Part shown: positions 23,654-36,097 of the stretch, piece by piece
Numbering within the stretch: the first letter of the stretch is position 1
Layout of the letters: each line of letters begins with the position of its first letter
From: Vicia villosa
Lineage: Eukaryota > Streptophyta > Magnoliopsida > Fabales > Fabaceae
Assembly (NCBI RefSeq): GCF_029867415.1
Contig: NW_026705209.1
Coordinates: 310,001 to 374,000, forward strand
Length of the DNA: 64,000 bases
Direction of reading: 5' to 3'
Notes under the pieces: model-generated
Told to the model about the DNA's origin: nothing
What the model saw: the letters and a program-made list of their open reading frames with translations, nothing else
Database searches by the model: none
Translations under genes and position numbers: made by a program

Positions 23654-23774
23654 AACTTGTTGTGGCTCATGATTTTTTATTATTTTATTATATGATTAAT
23701 TATTATATTTGAATTATTATTTTTTAAAATTTATATGTCTAGTAAGCAACAATTTTGACTATGAGATACTTTTC
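23654..23774. other. Right part of segmental duplication copy A
   Basis: 'gtggctcatgattttttatt' and 'tatgtctagtaagcaacaa' match 36640-36740, closing the duplicated segment. Confidence 0.7.
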
Positions 23775-24096
23775 TAGGGTGGCAAACGGGCATGCCCGCC
23801 CCGTTTAGGTCCGCAGAACAACGGGATGAGGCGGGCCGGAGCGGACTTTTTTAAGAGTACAAGTCTAAAACCTTGCCCCGCCCCGCAAAAAAGTGAGGGC
23901 GGAGCGTGGAAAGCCCGCGGACATTCGACTTTTTAGGCCTAAAAATAGTAAAATTCTATGAAAAATAAAAGCCCACAAAAAAACGGGGCGGGACGGGCAC
24001 ATTAAAAAGAGCGGGCCTAAAACCTTGTCCCACCCCGCGAAAAAGTGCGGGTAAAACGGACTTTCTCCGCGGGCCGGATCCGTTTTGCCACCCCTT
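23775..24096. mobile_element. GC-rich hAT-like MITE
   Basis: 322 bp, with inverted ends TAGGGTGGCAAACGG and CCGTTTTGCCACCCCTT. Flanks TACTTTTC and TACTTCTC agree at 7 of 8. The interior is unusually GC-rich ('cggagcggac', 'gcgggccgga') compared with its surroundings and repeats 'cctaaaaccttgcccc' in two places. Confidence 0.65.
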
Positions 24097-24347
24097 TACT
24101 TCTCACACCTTCAACAAAAGTTCTCTTAGCAAGCACTTAAAATAACAAAAAGGGTGCTTACTTGAATGTCAGCAAAATTCAATTTCATTGCTCAGCATCT
24201 AGCTAATACATGGATACAATACAAGTTTCCCTCGAGTTTTAGAACATTGATGATGATGATGAAGATGACACCAATCAGTAGTCTTTTCGTTATGTTTTCT
24301 CTTTATTTGTGGGTATAGTATTATTTTTCATTCTGTATTTCTTGTTA
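24097..24347. other. Spacer with possible gene tail
   Basis: A short run 'gatgatgatgatgaagatga' (near 24251) would code an acidic Asp/Glu tail followed by a stop. Nothing upstream supports a gene, so this is not called. Confidence 0.3.
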
Positions 24348-24635
24348 GGCTATGTTTGGGAGTTTGGAGGGGAGGGAAGGGAAAGACTTCCAAAAATAAA
24401 ATTTTAAAAAAATATAGGAAAATATTTGACATTTTTTGAAAATTTATGTAAGTCCTTCAAAACCCTCCAAAGCCCTCTTTCAATACAATTTTTGAGTTCC
24501 CCCATTTTATGGGGTTTTTGGTGTTATGAATAAACTCAAACCCTCCAAAACCCTCCTACCTAAAATTCTTTTATCCTTTACACCAAATTCTTCCTATTTT
24601 TCAAAGCCCTTCCCTCTAAACTCCCAAACATAGCC
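24348..24635. mobile_element. MITE with GGCTATGTTTGGGAG ends
   Basis: 288 bp between TA dinucleotides. The left end GGCTATGTTTGGGAGTTTGG is mirrored by the right end CCCAAACATAGCC. The subterminal purine-rich and pyrimidine-rich arms ('ggagggaagggaa' and 'ttcccctct'-type) are also complementary. It could be a Stowaway or PIF-related MITE; the superfamily is not settled by a 2-bp flank. Confidence 0.7.
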
Positions 24636-24675
24636 TAGGGTTTATATTAATTTTTTAATTTTAAAAATGAATTCA

Positions 24676-25668
24676 AGGGGTGAAACATTAACTAAGTCCC
24701 TCACCATGTACCATTTAAATTAATTCATACATTTTATCATACACCATACCACATTAGATTTTATATTTTCTTTCCTTTTCTTCAAACTATTCCTCTCCTC
24801 ACCGTGACTACCACCATTCTGACATTAACATAGTGTTTTTGAAAATAAACCCAGAAACAATGTTAAATCCGATACACATATTTCAACAAAAGTAACTTAT
24901 CCTTAAATTCATCTCTTCCTTCTATTTTCCCCCACTCTATTCAATACGGAGTAATTGATTTCCTTCATATTACCATGTTACTCCCTCAGTTTTTTATTAT
25001 AAGTCATTTTGGAAAAAAAATTGTATTTAAATATAAGTCGCTTTACAATTCCAATGAATAATTAATGCTACTTTTCCTATTATATCCTTAAATATTTATT
25101 ATTCTCTCTCCTTTCAATTATATAAATTTATCTTCCATATATCATTAATGAAGGATAATTTTGTACAAACCTTCATAATTTCTTATTTTCATACAACAAT
25201 TATTATTTTTCTTAAACTGTGTGAAAAGTCTAAAACGACTTATAATAAAAAAGAAGGGAGTATATTTCACCTCCAATTAATTTGTTTAGTAGACAATTTT
25301 GCAATTTATCAAAGATTAATTCAATATTTAATGCATTTAATGGGTTGTTGTTGATTGATTATAGTAATGAATATTGGAAAATGAAAAAGGTGGTTTTTTT
25401 AAAGAAAAATGTGGAAATTTAAAATTTAATGTTGTTGAAAAACTAGTGTTGAAAACTGTGTAAAAAAAAAACACCAATGCTAAGGATATCACTGTTAATA
25501 ATAGTACCTATGTGGTGGTAGTGATGATAAAGATAACAGTTGAGAAGAGACATGGATAATCAAAAAAAAAATGAGATTGATAAAATAATTATATGTGGAG
25601 TGGCCTATGATAATATTATGAATTTACTTAATCTAACGGGTGAGGGACTTAGTTAATGTCTCATTCTA
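24676..25668. mobile_element. TIR element (MULE-like) with nested Stowaway
   Basis: The left arm 'acattaactaagtccctcac' and the right arm (its complement, 25635-25662) form inverted ends that continue with lower similarity for perhaps 60-70 bp. No transposase frame is present. A Stowaway MITE lies inside it. Target duplication is not clear, so exact ends are uncertain by several bases. Confidence 0.6.
24981..25260. mobile_element. Stowaway MITE
   Basis: 280 bp flanked by TA (24979-24980 and 25261-25262). It starts CTCCCTCAGTTTTTTATTAT and ends with the complement ATAATAAAAAAGAAGGGAG. The CTCCCTC start and TA target are the Stowaway (Tc1/mariner) signature. Confidence 0.88.
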
Positions 25669-26215
25669 GTGGACCAGATATTAGTGGTAAAAACCTTAAA
25701 AAAAAATAAAAAACCAAAATCAAGATCAAAACCCATCACCATTTCCAAATTCACTAATAGGTTTTGATAATAGAACCTATTTGATAATAAAATTAACAAA
25801 TCTATTTTTATATTCAGCGAAAAGTGAAGGGTAATTAAAACAACGTAGCATAGAGCATTTATCTTAAAGTGATAAGAATCGAGTGAAGCATAGAGAGATT
25901 TTAATATCAATGGAAGAATGAGAAGAAACCAAAAGATTCTCTATTGGGACTAACACTAGAACAAGAATACTACTAACAACAACAAATCACATCCACAAAA
26001 TCAACCTTCACAACACCAAGAAACCTTACCCTATTCACCAGATCATGGCTTCCAAACCTCACCGCCCCATCACACACACTCATATTCATGATCCATGGCT
26101 ACAGACACGGCATCTCATAGACCTTCCAATCAACCCCAATCTTCCTTGCTCAAATGGATTTAGCTTGTTTCTCTCTAGACCTTCAAGGTCACAGTAAAAC
26201 CCAAGATCTCAAAGT
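25669..26215. other. Spacer before CACTA element
   Basis: The sequence around 25950-26200 is less AT-rich and has an ATG (26045) opening a ~50-codon frame that begins MASKPHRPITHTH. I recognise no family, and no splice or promoter context supports it. Confidence 0.35.
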
Positions 26216-26632
26216 CACTACTAGAAAATTCACTTTTAGTGACCGATTTAGTGATCAAAAATTTTTTGTCAATGTAGTGACCTAATTAGTCATCGAAATA
26301 TGATATTCATGAGTCAATTTTAATAGGTCACTAAGATCAAAATTTAGTGATCGAAATTTCGGTCACTGTAGTGACCGAATTAGCCAACAAAATTTGATAT
26401 TCATGAGCCAATTTTAAGATATCACTAAATCCGTCACAAAAATAATTTATATACAATTTAATTTATATATAAAAATTAGAGACCGAGATTTCGGTCACTA
26501 ATATTTTTTCTTTCCTTTTTCTATTTTTAATCCTCTTTATGATATAATTATTTCCTTTTCATTATTTTAAAGATTTTAATTCTCTTTCAATTTTTAATTT
26601 TTACTAAAATTTTCATATTTTTTATTGTTTTA

Positions 26633-26800
<168 letters not shown>

Positions 26801-26815
26801 CGTTTAAATATAAAA

Positions 26816-27991
26816 GGCTTAAGTGCATTTTTAGTCCCCCTATATTGATATTTTTAACATTTTAGTCCTCAAACTAAAAAAGTCAACTATTAGGTCCCCC
26901 ATTTTCAAAAAAGGTGAATTTTTGAAGGTCCCTTATCACTTAAGAGATTTTTTAATGACATGGCACTTCATATTTAGTCCAGTCACTTGCCACATCATTA
27001 AAAATATTTTGAAATGTATTTTTAATTGGTAAATTATTATTTTATTTTTCCAAAAACATTATATTTTATTTTCAGAATTAAAAAAATATTTTAATTAGGT
27101 TATAAAATTGAAACTGTGAATTTGTGAGTCTTCATCTTCGAAGTTCTTCTTCTCCATCCAACTTCTTCTTCTTCTTTTTAGTTCTTCTTCATCCCCTTTT
27201 GAAACCCAGAAACCAAATCCAAAACCACCACAAACCCATTTCAGAAATGGATCAACAAACCCAAACAACTCGTTCCAACTTCACAATCTCATATATTCTT
27301 CTCTCCACACTCTCCAACGAAACCGTTGTTTCCCAGCAACCCACCAACAAAAAGTTAAACTTTTTATCAGCGGCAGGGCAGCTAGTTTCGGAGGTTTGGG
27401 ATGCACTGCCGGTGCTTCTTAGCAAGTGTCGGTGCCGGAGGTGATTCGTGCTTCTGCATATTGGACTCATCAAGAGAAGAAAACCAGAAAAAAGAAGCAT
27501 AAGAGGGGTTCTGCAGGAGGAAGTGGCAGGAATAGTAGTAATGATGGTTCTTTTGCTGCTACTTGTGTTGATTTTCAAGATGTTTGGTGTGGACCTGGAA
27601 TTAATGTTGCTGTTTCTGTTGTAAGTTTTGAAACAAATTATGCTACGTGTGAGATTTTTTGGAAAATGGAGTCAGCTGCAGTTCTAGGGTTTTAGAAAGG
27701 GGATGAAGATAAACATGATGCAGTTTTACATTCTATTAATAAATAATTTACCAAATTAAAAAAATATATTAATTTATCAATTAAAAATGCATTTCAAAAT
27801 GATTTTAATGATATGGCAAGTGATTTGACTAAATATGAAGTGCCATGTCATTAAAAAACCTATTAAGTGATAAAGGGACCTTTAATAATTCACCTTATTT
27901 GAAAATGGGGGACCTAATAGTTGGCTTTTTTAGCTTAGGGACTAAAATGTTAGAAGCATCAATATAGGGGAACCAAAAGTGCATTTAAGCC
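26816..27991. mobile_element. Pack-MULE-like element carrying a gene fragment
   Basis: The ends are GGCTTAAGTGCATTTTTAG and, inverted, GGCTTAAATGCACTTTTGG. Terminal inverted repeats extend about 200 bp ('ttaatgacatggcacttcat' recurs inverted). The flanks are a perfect 9-bp duplication AATATAAAA (26807-26815 and 27992-28000), diagnostic for Mutator-like elements. Between the repeats is non-transposon, GC-richer sequence with coding character (27124-27700). No mudrA transposase is present. Confidence 0.87.
27247..27700 (+). pseudogene. Captured gene fragment, parent unknown
   Basis: A start at 27247 (MDQQTQTTRSNFT) opens a 66-codon frame ending at 27444. An overlapping frame from about 27426 continues with a basic KKTRKKKHKRG stretch, a Gly/Ser linker and 'FQDVWCGPGI'. 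The join implies a frameshift or lost intron. A pyrimidine-rich leader (27124-27240) looks like a 5' UTR, and 'gttgtaagtt' near 27618 looks like a splice donor, so the capture may have included part of an intron. I do not recognise the parent family. Confidence 0.55.
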
Positions 27992-28282
27992 AATATAAAA
28001 AATAACAAAAGATGTGAAGTGTTGTAGTGCCAAGTTTTTATTTAAATATGCGGAGGTCACAAGTTCGAGTCCTAGGTATCATAATTTTTTATTGTATTAA
28101 AAAGAACACTAAATTCGGTCACAAATTTGGTCACTAAATTCGTCGCAAAAGCTTAGCGACTAGCATTTTTTCAACCGAAAAATAATGGTCACTAAATCGG
28201 TCGCTAAACATTTTAGTGACCGATTTATAAGCTTTTTCGGTCTCTAATCCGGTCACTAAAAGTAAATTTATTAGTAGTGAGT

Positions 28283-29370
28283 TTTTGTTCCTAACGTTGA
28301 CCTTGTTGTACAAGATTGTCTCTCATACTTCAATTCCAACAAAAAAAGATTCAAAGTTTATTGACTTACCTTGTAAATTATATTAACTTAGATTTCTTCA
28401 TGATTGTGATTCAATGTGTTTATTATATGGTTAGTGATAATAAAATGATTTGATTGCAATGGGTACAAAAGTTTGGGAAATAAGAGAAAATCCATATATG
28501 ATATTGATGCCACCCCCAAAACATAATTGAATTCAAAATAAATTTGAATTTTTTTGGGTTCGGGAAAGAAGATGAAGGAGAATAATTGAAACCTTGAAAA
28601 TATTTAGTGATAGATTTTTTTTATTGCTAAATTAGACACAAAATTGGTCTAAGCCATGTGTCATTCTACGAGTGTGACACATAGTCTTATGGATTGATTT
28701 TGATTATCAATATTGACGGAAATGACTAATGAGATCTAGTTTGTAGATTTAAGGGATCAAAATGGTCTTTTTTAAATTTAAAGGACCAAAATAAGCCCCG
28801 AGTTAAAGATAAAGGACAAAAAAAATATTATTTACCCTTATTTGTTTTATGTATTTGCTAGTTCTTTTCTTGTATCAATTTCTGCTTATATATGAATTTG
28901 TGTTTTGGCTGCATCATCTCAATATGCTTTGTGCTATGTACTTCGTAGTTGTTTATCTTTATCTTTTTTGTTTCCCTACTTTTTGAGAATGCCAAAGGAG
29001 TAAAAGCATACTCTCAGAGGGCGTAGAGTTTACTCTTTTTACTTGGGAAGGGTAGTTAAAAACTTAATTTTCTCATCTTAATATTTATGTTTTATCACCA
29101 TTATGAGAGATGTGTTGTCATTATCAAAAAGGGAGAAGAATGCGGTTTTATGTGTTGTGCAAGTAAATGAAAATTCATTTATGATTTTGATGATGACAAA
29201 AGAATAAAGAAAAATATCATGAGTCATCAGGTAAAATAAGTGCACCACGCTTCTATTTGTGACTACTACAGGGAAGGTCACGAAGGTAACCAATGTTACT
29301 TAGGAGGCTGCATGGAAGAAGAAGTCAAATTTATATGAAATTTTTTATTAAATAAAATATCTCATTCTAA
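28283..29370. other. Spacer with retrotransposon debris
   Basis: 'atcaaaaagggagaagaat' (near 29120) followed by 'tgattttgatgatgacaaaa' (29179) resembles the polypurine tract and LTR start of SIRE/Maximus copia elements. Near 28755-28800 'gatcaaaatggtc' and 'ggaccaaaataag' resemble MULE terminal sequence. No intact unit can be delimited. Confidence 0.4.
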
Positions 29371-29860
29371 AACGCCTACACACCTGCTTGGAGAAATCAT
29401 ACCAATTTCCGGCGGAGTGATAATCCTAGTCAAGAACAACAATACCAATACAAATATCAAAATCAGCATCTTGATCATAACCATAATGATACTTAAATCA
29501 ACAATAAACGTACCAAAATCAACAACAACATTACCAAAATTAGCATCAACAATATCAAAATCAACAATAATTATCACAATAATAATATCAACCAAATCAC
29601 CTTAGACAACAACAAAGGTATCAGAATGATAGCCATCAACAATACTTCCAGGAACATAATCAACAACCTAATCTAACAAGGAAACCTGCTCATACAGACG
29701 AGACCTTGAATCATTTCATAAAATCATCATAAGAAAGTTTCAAGAACATGCAGTTGACTCAAGAAACAAATAGCAAGAACACTCAAGTATTTAGTAGAAA
29801 TCTAAAGACACAAATAGGGGCAACTTTCAAAACCGATGGAAGTTAAATCCACCAATAATT
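29371..29860 (+). pseudogene. Ty3/gypsy (Athila-like) gag fragment
   Basis: Read with several stops, the frame gives NAYTPAWRNHTNF, matching the conserved W-R-N-H-P-N-F motif of Athila-type gag. A Gln/Asn-rich tract (29430-29640) follows, then 'ETLNHFIKSS', and 'NLKTQIG' matching the N-L-E-x-Q-[IL]-G motif near the gag end. At least five in-frame stops are present. Confidence 0.75.
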
Positions 29861-30002
29861 ATGAAAGAAACATTGTAGACAACCCAAAGAAGAATGAAAG
29901 ATGTTATGATGTAAGTTGCGAAAGGAATAAATTTATAATATTTCTATGACCAAAGCATTATAGAAAATCATGATCCAAAAAGACTAAATTAAGGACTTAT
30001 TG

Positions 30003-30068
<66 letters not shown>

Positions 30069-31150
30069 TGGTGAGTAGAGTGGTAAAAGGTAAGAAATTA
30101 GAAAAGAGAGTGAAGAAAACCTAAGAGACAGAGAGAAAAGTAAAAAAAAAAAGTATGTCTTAAGTTATTGTCAAACCCACCTCTAAAGAAAAAAGATATG
30201 AAAGAAGCAAAATATAGAAAATTTCTAACCTTTTTCAACATTTTTTAGGTAACCATACCATTCTCTAAGACACTTCAACAAAATTTGACTTATTTAAAAA
30301 TTATGAAAGAGCTCTTAACAAAGAAAATAAAATTTTCGGACAGTAAGATTATGAAGTTGTTAGAATGGTGTAATTCAGTCATTAGATTGGTGTAGTGCGG
30401 CCATTACAAGGAAACTTACACCAAAATAACCAGACTTAGGGAGTTTCAATATACCTTGCATTATAGTGCGGCTTAGTATTCCTATAACATTATGGGATTT
30501 AAGGGTTAGCATCATTTGGATGAGAGGCAACCTATAAAATATCAAGTTTTATTGTTTTATTTACATTTTACTTTCATTGTCATTAGGGGTGGAAAAGATT
30601 AACTTCAAAGTAAAATATAAAAATTAGAGATTTTGGAAATTTTGCAAGCAATAACGACGTGCCCTTTATGGTAGTGGCGTGATCTGAACTCCCTAAATTG
30701 TAGTGTTTCGCTCTCCAATCTAACTGCATCATGAATATTTAGTTGAAATATAGTCTTTACTATTGAGATATCACCGCATCTATGAGCATAACATCGTGAT
30801 TATTTAGTTTTTATCTGTTGGTTGCTCATTAGAAAATGAAATAGTGGCATGATGCTAATCTAACTGTGGTATGATGTGTAGTAATTCTATAAATGGCGTT
30901 GTTTTCCATATTTCTCTTTGATCATTATCTTCTCTACTTTCATTTTTTCCTACACCCAAGCTACCTAAACCCTAATACATTCTTCTTTATTTGTTTTCTT
31001 AACCTCACCATGGATCGCACCTCACAAGTAAAGAAAATTTGACACGTCCTCAAGTGAGTAAGAAATGTCCCATGATCGATTTTTTTAATGAAAATGCATA
31101 AGCATATTGAGAAAAAATAGATCATGCAATGTTAATGCTGAAAGAGAATT
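29861..31150. other. Gypsy-derived non-coding DNA
   Basis: A (GT)n(GA)n microsatellite lies at 30004-30068. No coding frame is seen. 'tagtggcgtgatctgaactc' (near 30672) and similar phrases fit Athila-type non-coding internal sequence, but this is weak. Confidence 0.4.
30004..30068. repeat. (GT)n(GA)n compound microsatellite
   Basis: About 40 bp of GT followed by about 24 bp of GA. Confidence 0.95.
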
Positions 31151-31153
31151 TCA

Positions 31154-31381
31154 ATGGAGAGATATAGCGAGCATCCTAGAATTAAGTCTAATTTTGAGGC
31201 TATATATCAGGAGTATTTTAATTGCATCATGGTATACCCCTTTAATTCCTCCGATGGGCTCGAATTCTTTGCAAACACTCAAGGTACTACTTCAAACCGT
31301 ACCTCTTTCGTTCAAAGCAAAGTAGTTGACTACAATGTTAGAGCAATCAACAACCTTCTTTGGTTTATAGCACGTATATAA
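31154..31381 (+). pseudogene. 'Putative plant transposon protein' domain fragment
   Basis: A 75-codon frame with 'EFFANTQGTTSNRTSFVQSKVVDYNVRAIN' spacing resembles the domain often found as an extra ORF in legume gypsy elements (pattern F-Y-A-N, then S-F-V-R-G-K-x-V-x-[FY]). It ends at a stop and the sequence after it (to ~31800) is degraded. Assignment is from motif resemblance. Confidence 0.5.
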
Positions 31382-31828
31382 TGTGGGGTTCATAGGAGAA
31401 GAAATTGAGATCCAACTCCAGATCAAGAAGGATGGAAAATGATTTTTCAAGAAATTACCCAAGGGGTATCATGGTGCCAGATAAAAGGGAGACATGTGTC
31501 AAAGTTAGTGGCTACCAAGGTTAAGCCTTATTTTAAAATGTGGCATTCTTTTCTACTATAAAATTTGGAAAGCACTTCTAACCATTTAGATTGCGACATC
31601 TAAAGAGTACACGTTTCACTAGCTCTTACACATGGAAATCCTATTAATGCAGGGAATGTGATTTTTATAGCATAGTCAACCTCACCAACACCTCTGCTAC
31701 AATGTTGGGACACCTGAGTATTATAGCTAGCTTGTATACGGATTATGGTGTCCCAACCAAAATGAGTGATACTATAGTGAAATTTGTCGTAGCTAACATA
31801 CTAAAATTCTTCAAGAGATGTTATGTCT

Positions 31829-32100
31829 CGATATGGAATTCCTGAGTTTGTAGCTACGGACAGCGGAACGCAATTTACAGATAAGCACTTAAAGAAATTT
31901 CTCAAGGATCTGAAGGTAAAGCAACATTTCACATCAATAGAGCATCCTCAAACAAACAGGTAAGTAGAGGCAGCTAATCAGGTTCTGTTAAGAAGGCTAA
32001 AAGAAGACTTGAAGCTGCTAAAGGGAACTAGTTCGATGAACACTCACGTTTCCTTTGGACGTATAGAGCCAAACACCCATTCAACTATGGGCGAACTCCC
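31829..32100 (+). pseudogene. Ty3/gypsy integrase core fragment
   Basis: One frame reads RYGIPEFVATDSGTQF, carrying the second catalytic Asp of the D,D(35)E core. It continues with 'KQHFTSIEHPQTN', an in-frame stop, then VEAANQVLLRRLK, where the catalytic Glu lies. The VEAAN form fits the Tat/Ogre side of the family. It is truncated before the chromodomain or GPY region. Confidence 0.85.
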
Positions 32101-32897
32101 CTTTTGAGTCACTTATGAGATTTAAGCTCTAACTACTACAAAATAAATACCTTTTAAAATGTCATTTCACCTCGGCCAAAGTACCTTTTGAGTCACTTAT
32201 GAGATAGAAACTCTCAAACTCCAACAACATATCAACACTATTGAACTTCGGTAAGTCATCACAACGCTATTGTACATAATAATTTATTTTATGTATCAAA
32301 TTTAATCTAAAATATCTATATCATTTTATTGATAATATGTATAAAAATTTATATAAATTTAAATAAATTTTAAAGACAAATTTTAACTTGTAATTTTAAA
32401 CTTATATTATGCTCTAATGAATTTGTAAGGCAAAATTAGCAAATATTTTAAAATTTTATAAAACTATAAATTTGATGAACTCGTTAATAACTATTAATTT
32501 GACGATTTAATCTTAAAAATAATGCTAATAAGAGTTAATAATGTTTGGTAAAAATCCCATCCAATTTATTATGATAAAATATAGTAGGTACATGATATTT
32601 CATGTAACATCCACAATTTATTATTTCAGTTTTGTGAATATTTTATATGTCCACTCACACATCCATGTGAAGTTTGTTCAGTTGCTCATAATTGTGTGTT
32701 TCTTCTAGTTCAAAAACTTGAGGTCTAAATTCACTTATGAATCTCCGATGATCATTTTATGACCCAAAATGAAACCCTAACCCCAAAAAAATTATAGCAT
32801 ATATGGGGTCATGTGATCCACTGTCAAGAACATGTCTAAATAAATGAATCTTCTTATACTTTTTAAAGACAACTACATAAACCAGAATGCATATATA
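32101..32897. other. Spacer with dispersed repeat and duplication copy B
   Basis: About 32275-32490 ('tttattttatgtatcaa' to 'aaatttgatgaactc') is repeated at 36885-37090. About 32712-32897 is the left part of segmental duplication copy B, which ends at the Helitron 3 insertion point. Confidence 0.65.
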
Positions 32898-33080
32898 TCT
32901 ATAACTATATATAAAGAGGATAAGGGATTTTGGGCTGGCTCTTTTTTCATACTTATTTTACCCTTTAAAAAGTAATTTATTTATTTAATCTATAACTATA
33001 TATAAAGAGGATAGGGGGTTTTGGGCTGGCTCTTTTTTCATACTTATTTTACCCTTTAAAAAGTAATTTATTTATTTAAA
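32898..33080 (+). repeat. 91-bp tandem duplication of Helitron 3 5' terminus
   Basis: TCTATAACTATATATAAAG begins at 32898 and at 32989. The two 91-bp units are almost identical ('gataagggattttggg' versus 'gatagggggttttggg'). Confidence 0.93.
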
Positions 33081-33385
33081 GATAAAATGTTAATAAACAT
33101 GCAGTTTTTTTAAAGGATTATGGTAACCACCAATAAACGTTTATAACTGTCGTAGAGTTGGTTTTTTCACATTTTTTTATAAATCTTTCAAAGCATAATG
33201 CATGTGAGAGGTAATGAAAAAATAAGGTAAGCTACGTTTCTTCCAAAATGTATATCTACTTTTTTAATCATTTTACAAACTGACTCTCACTTTGTCAATT
33301 TACCTACAAAATAATTGTTTCTTTCTCAAATTGCCAAACGTACATGTTTTCTAAAAAATCATTCAATAGTTAGTTTATTGTCTTA

Positions 33386-34484
33386 GACTATGTACAATGG
33401 TTACATTATTCAACACCCTACTTTTTCACTTTTTATCTTCCACATCATCTTCTCTCTCTTCCACCTAATAATTCAACACATATTCAATTTTTTTTCACTA
33501 CAATGGTTTTGTTTAATAAAATTCAACACCCTACCCCACATCATATTCTTATTTTCTTTTAAAGTTTTGTTTTTATGATTATATATTAATATCTATTATC
33601 AATTAAAATTAAATTAAAATAATTAATATTTAAACTTTTTTTTTTAAAATTTAATAATTTATTTATTTTTTCTAATTTTCTATTCTTAATTTTTTTTCTT
33701 GCAAGTAATAAATAAGAGATGTAAAAATAGTTATTTTTTAAAAAAATAAAATTATAAAAAAACTTAAAAATGCAATAAATACACTAAACACACAACACAC
33801 TAAAAAAGAAACACACAAAAAATGAAACACACATAATTTAATTAGTACAATAGACTCGGCTCACAAACAATTTATTTAATTATGAAATATTCCGAACTTT
33901 TCCCATATGTGTTTGACTAGATCTGCTTGTAATTCGTGATGTACATTTGAATCACGCATCACAGATCTAGCACGCACGTGATTCGCAAATGCAGGTAGCA
34001 CCTCGGTCGAGAATGACTCCGGTGTACTAGACTCACTTGCCTCAGGGTGTTAAAAGGGTTATTGTTGGGATCCATTTCACTACAAGGATGTTTAGAGCTA
34101 CAAACAATGATTTTTTTAAGGCTAAATACAAAAAAAATTGAGAGAAAAAAGTGAATTTTTTTTTATGAGTCCAAATCAAATGAACCAAGTCTCTATTTAT
34201 AGAGGAAAAAAATAATGAATTTTGATAAAAATAAAAATAAATAAAAAATTTATTTACTATGAAATAATTAATTTTAAATGATTAAAAGAAAATAAAATCT
34301 AAATAATCACAACAACCAATAAAATTGTGTAAAGTGTTGCATGTGGCCCCACTTTTTTCTCATTCAACATGTTGAATCTTTTCAACACCAATTAATCCAC
34401 ATCACATTAAACACCTCATTCAACAAACCATTGTAGACATTCAACTATTGAATAATTTTTTCAACACCCCCATTGTAAATGGTC
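33386..34484 (-). mobile_element. Harbinger element, deletion derivative
   Basis: The inverted ends are GACTATGTACAATGG and GACCATTTACAATGG, each flanked by TTA (33383-33385 and 34485-34487). It is 1099 bp and retains the C-terminal coding remnant of a Harbinger transposase on the minus strand. Subterminal 'ttcaacaccctac' and 'attcaacat' motifs recur at both ends. Confidence 0.85.
33876..34053 (-). pseudogene. C-terminal remnant of Harbinger (HARBI1/ALP1-like) transposase
   Basis: The minus-strand frame reads ESFSTEVLPAFANHVRARS, then 'MRDSNVHHELQADL', then VKHIWEKFG, and stops at 33876. The H-H-x-L-[QK]-x-D-L-[VI]-x-H-I-W pattern is the usual C-terminal tail of plant HARBI1/ALP1-like nucleases. 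An in-frame stop precedes it and the catalytic core is absent. Confidence 0.75.
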
Positions 34485-35736
34485 TTATATGCATCTATTT
34501 GATGCACTGTAGATTTAATTAATTATCTCTATGTTGAAGTGTCATTCCTTTTTTGAAATGAAATAAAAAAATTATTGAATGTCAATAACCAAAAAATTAA
34601 AATGATTTGGATAAAAGGTTTTGTTACTGTGCAGGATTTTCTGTAAATGTATTATTATTCTCCATCGTTTTTTGTGGAAATGTCTTTCAAGCCACACATG
34701 CTATTAGATTATCCAACCTTTACTCAATGTCTTATTTGTTCAATGTCTCTAAAATTGAATTTTTCATTCATTTTTTAGATGTTTTGTTTACTTTGTGTCT
34801 TTTGGCTATTGTGTTTGGAAAAACAGTCTGAAATTTGTCTTTTACAAGTTGTAACTATAATAATTTTGTCAACTCAACTATTTTCTTCATTGAACACTCT
34901 TTATCTACTACTATGGTTTCGAATTTAAATGGATAAAATCTCACTTTTTAAATAAATGTGCAAGATTTTGAGCAATTGGAGTCAAAACATACGGGAAAGA
35001 GGTATATTGAATGTTTGTGTAATATTTTTGTCAAAAAAAATAATATTTCCTTACAATTTGTTACTATAATTTTATTTTGATGAATTTCAATGCATTTTTT
35101 TATATAAGTTTTAAATTTTTGTATTATAGATACACTTATCTGGTTAAATACATTTCTCTTATAGAAACTTAATTTTTAAATTTCAATCATAGATATTTTA
35201 TTGATGTTTATTTTATATAATTATATATTAATTGTGTCACATTTATCACATATTTAAGCAATAATTAAATTAATTAACACAGATACATATTATAAAATTT
35301 AAAATACATAAATAATTTAGAGATACATATTATACGCATAATTATCTTTCTCTGTTGTGCGCATTAAAAAAACGGATAAACGAACACGGGAATGTCCGTT
35401 GAGAGACAGAGAGAGATTGATTTTTATAATTTTTTTATGTGTGTATGATAAAAAGAACGGACGTTACACAAAAAAATTTCATGTGTATTTTTATGTTGTG
35501 CGCATTAAAAAAACGGATAAACGGGCATGGGAGTGCCCATTTAGACTCTTTCTTTTTAATTCGCTCACGCGTCAAAATATAAAATGATATTTTTTTGATT
35601 AAACCACAATTAAAAACATAGAGAAAACCAGTCAGATATACGTGATGAAGTGTACCATGGTCTATTGTCAAATCAGTGTCTCGAATTTAGAACGAAATAT
35701 TCTTTAGAGAAAAGATGAACTACACAAACATTGCAG

Positions 35737-36097
<361 letters not shown>

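Noticed and set aside
27252..27578. 108-codon minus-strand frame in the Pack-MULE-like element
   Set aside because: It is antisense to the better-supported plus-strand fragment, which has the UTR-like leader and ATG context.
28040..28075. tRNA-like B box 'agttcgagtcc' in the CACTA element
   Set aside because: No A box at proper distance and no cloverleaf; a single match is not a tRNA or SINE.
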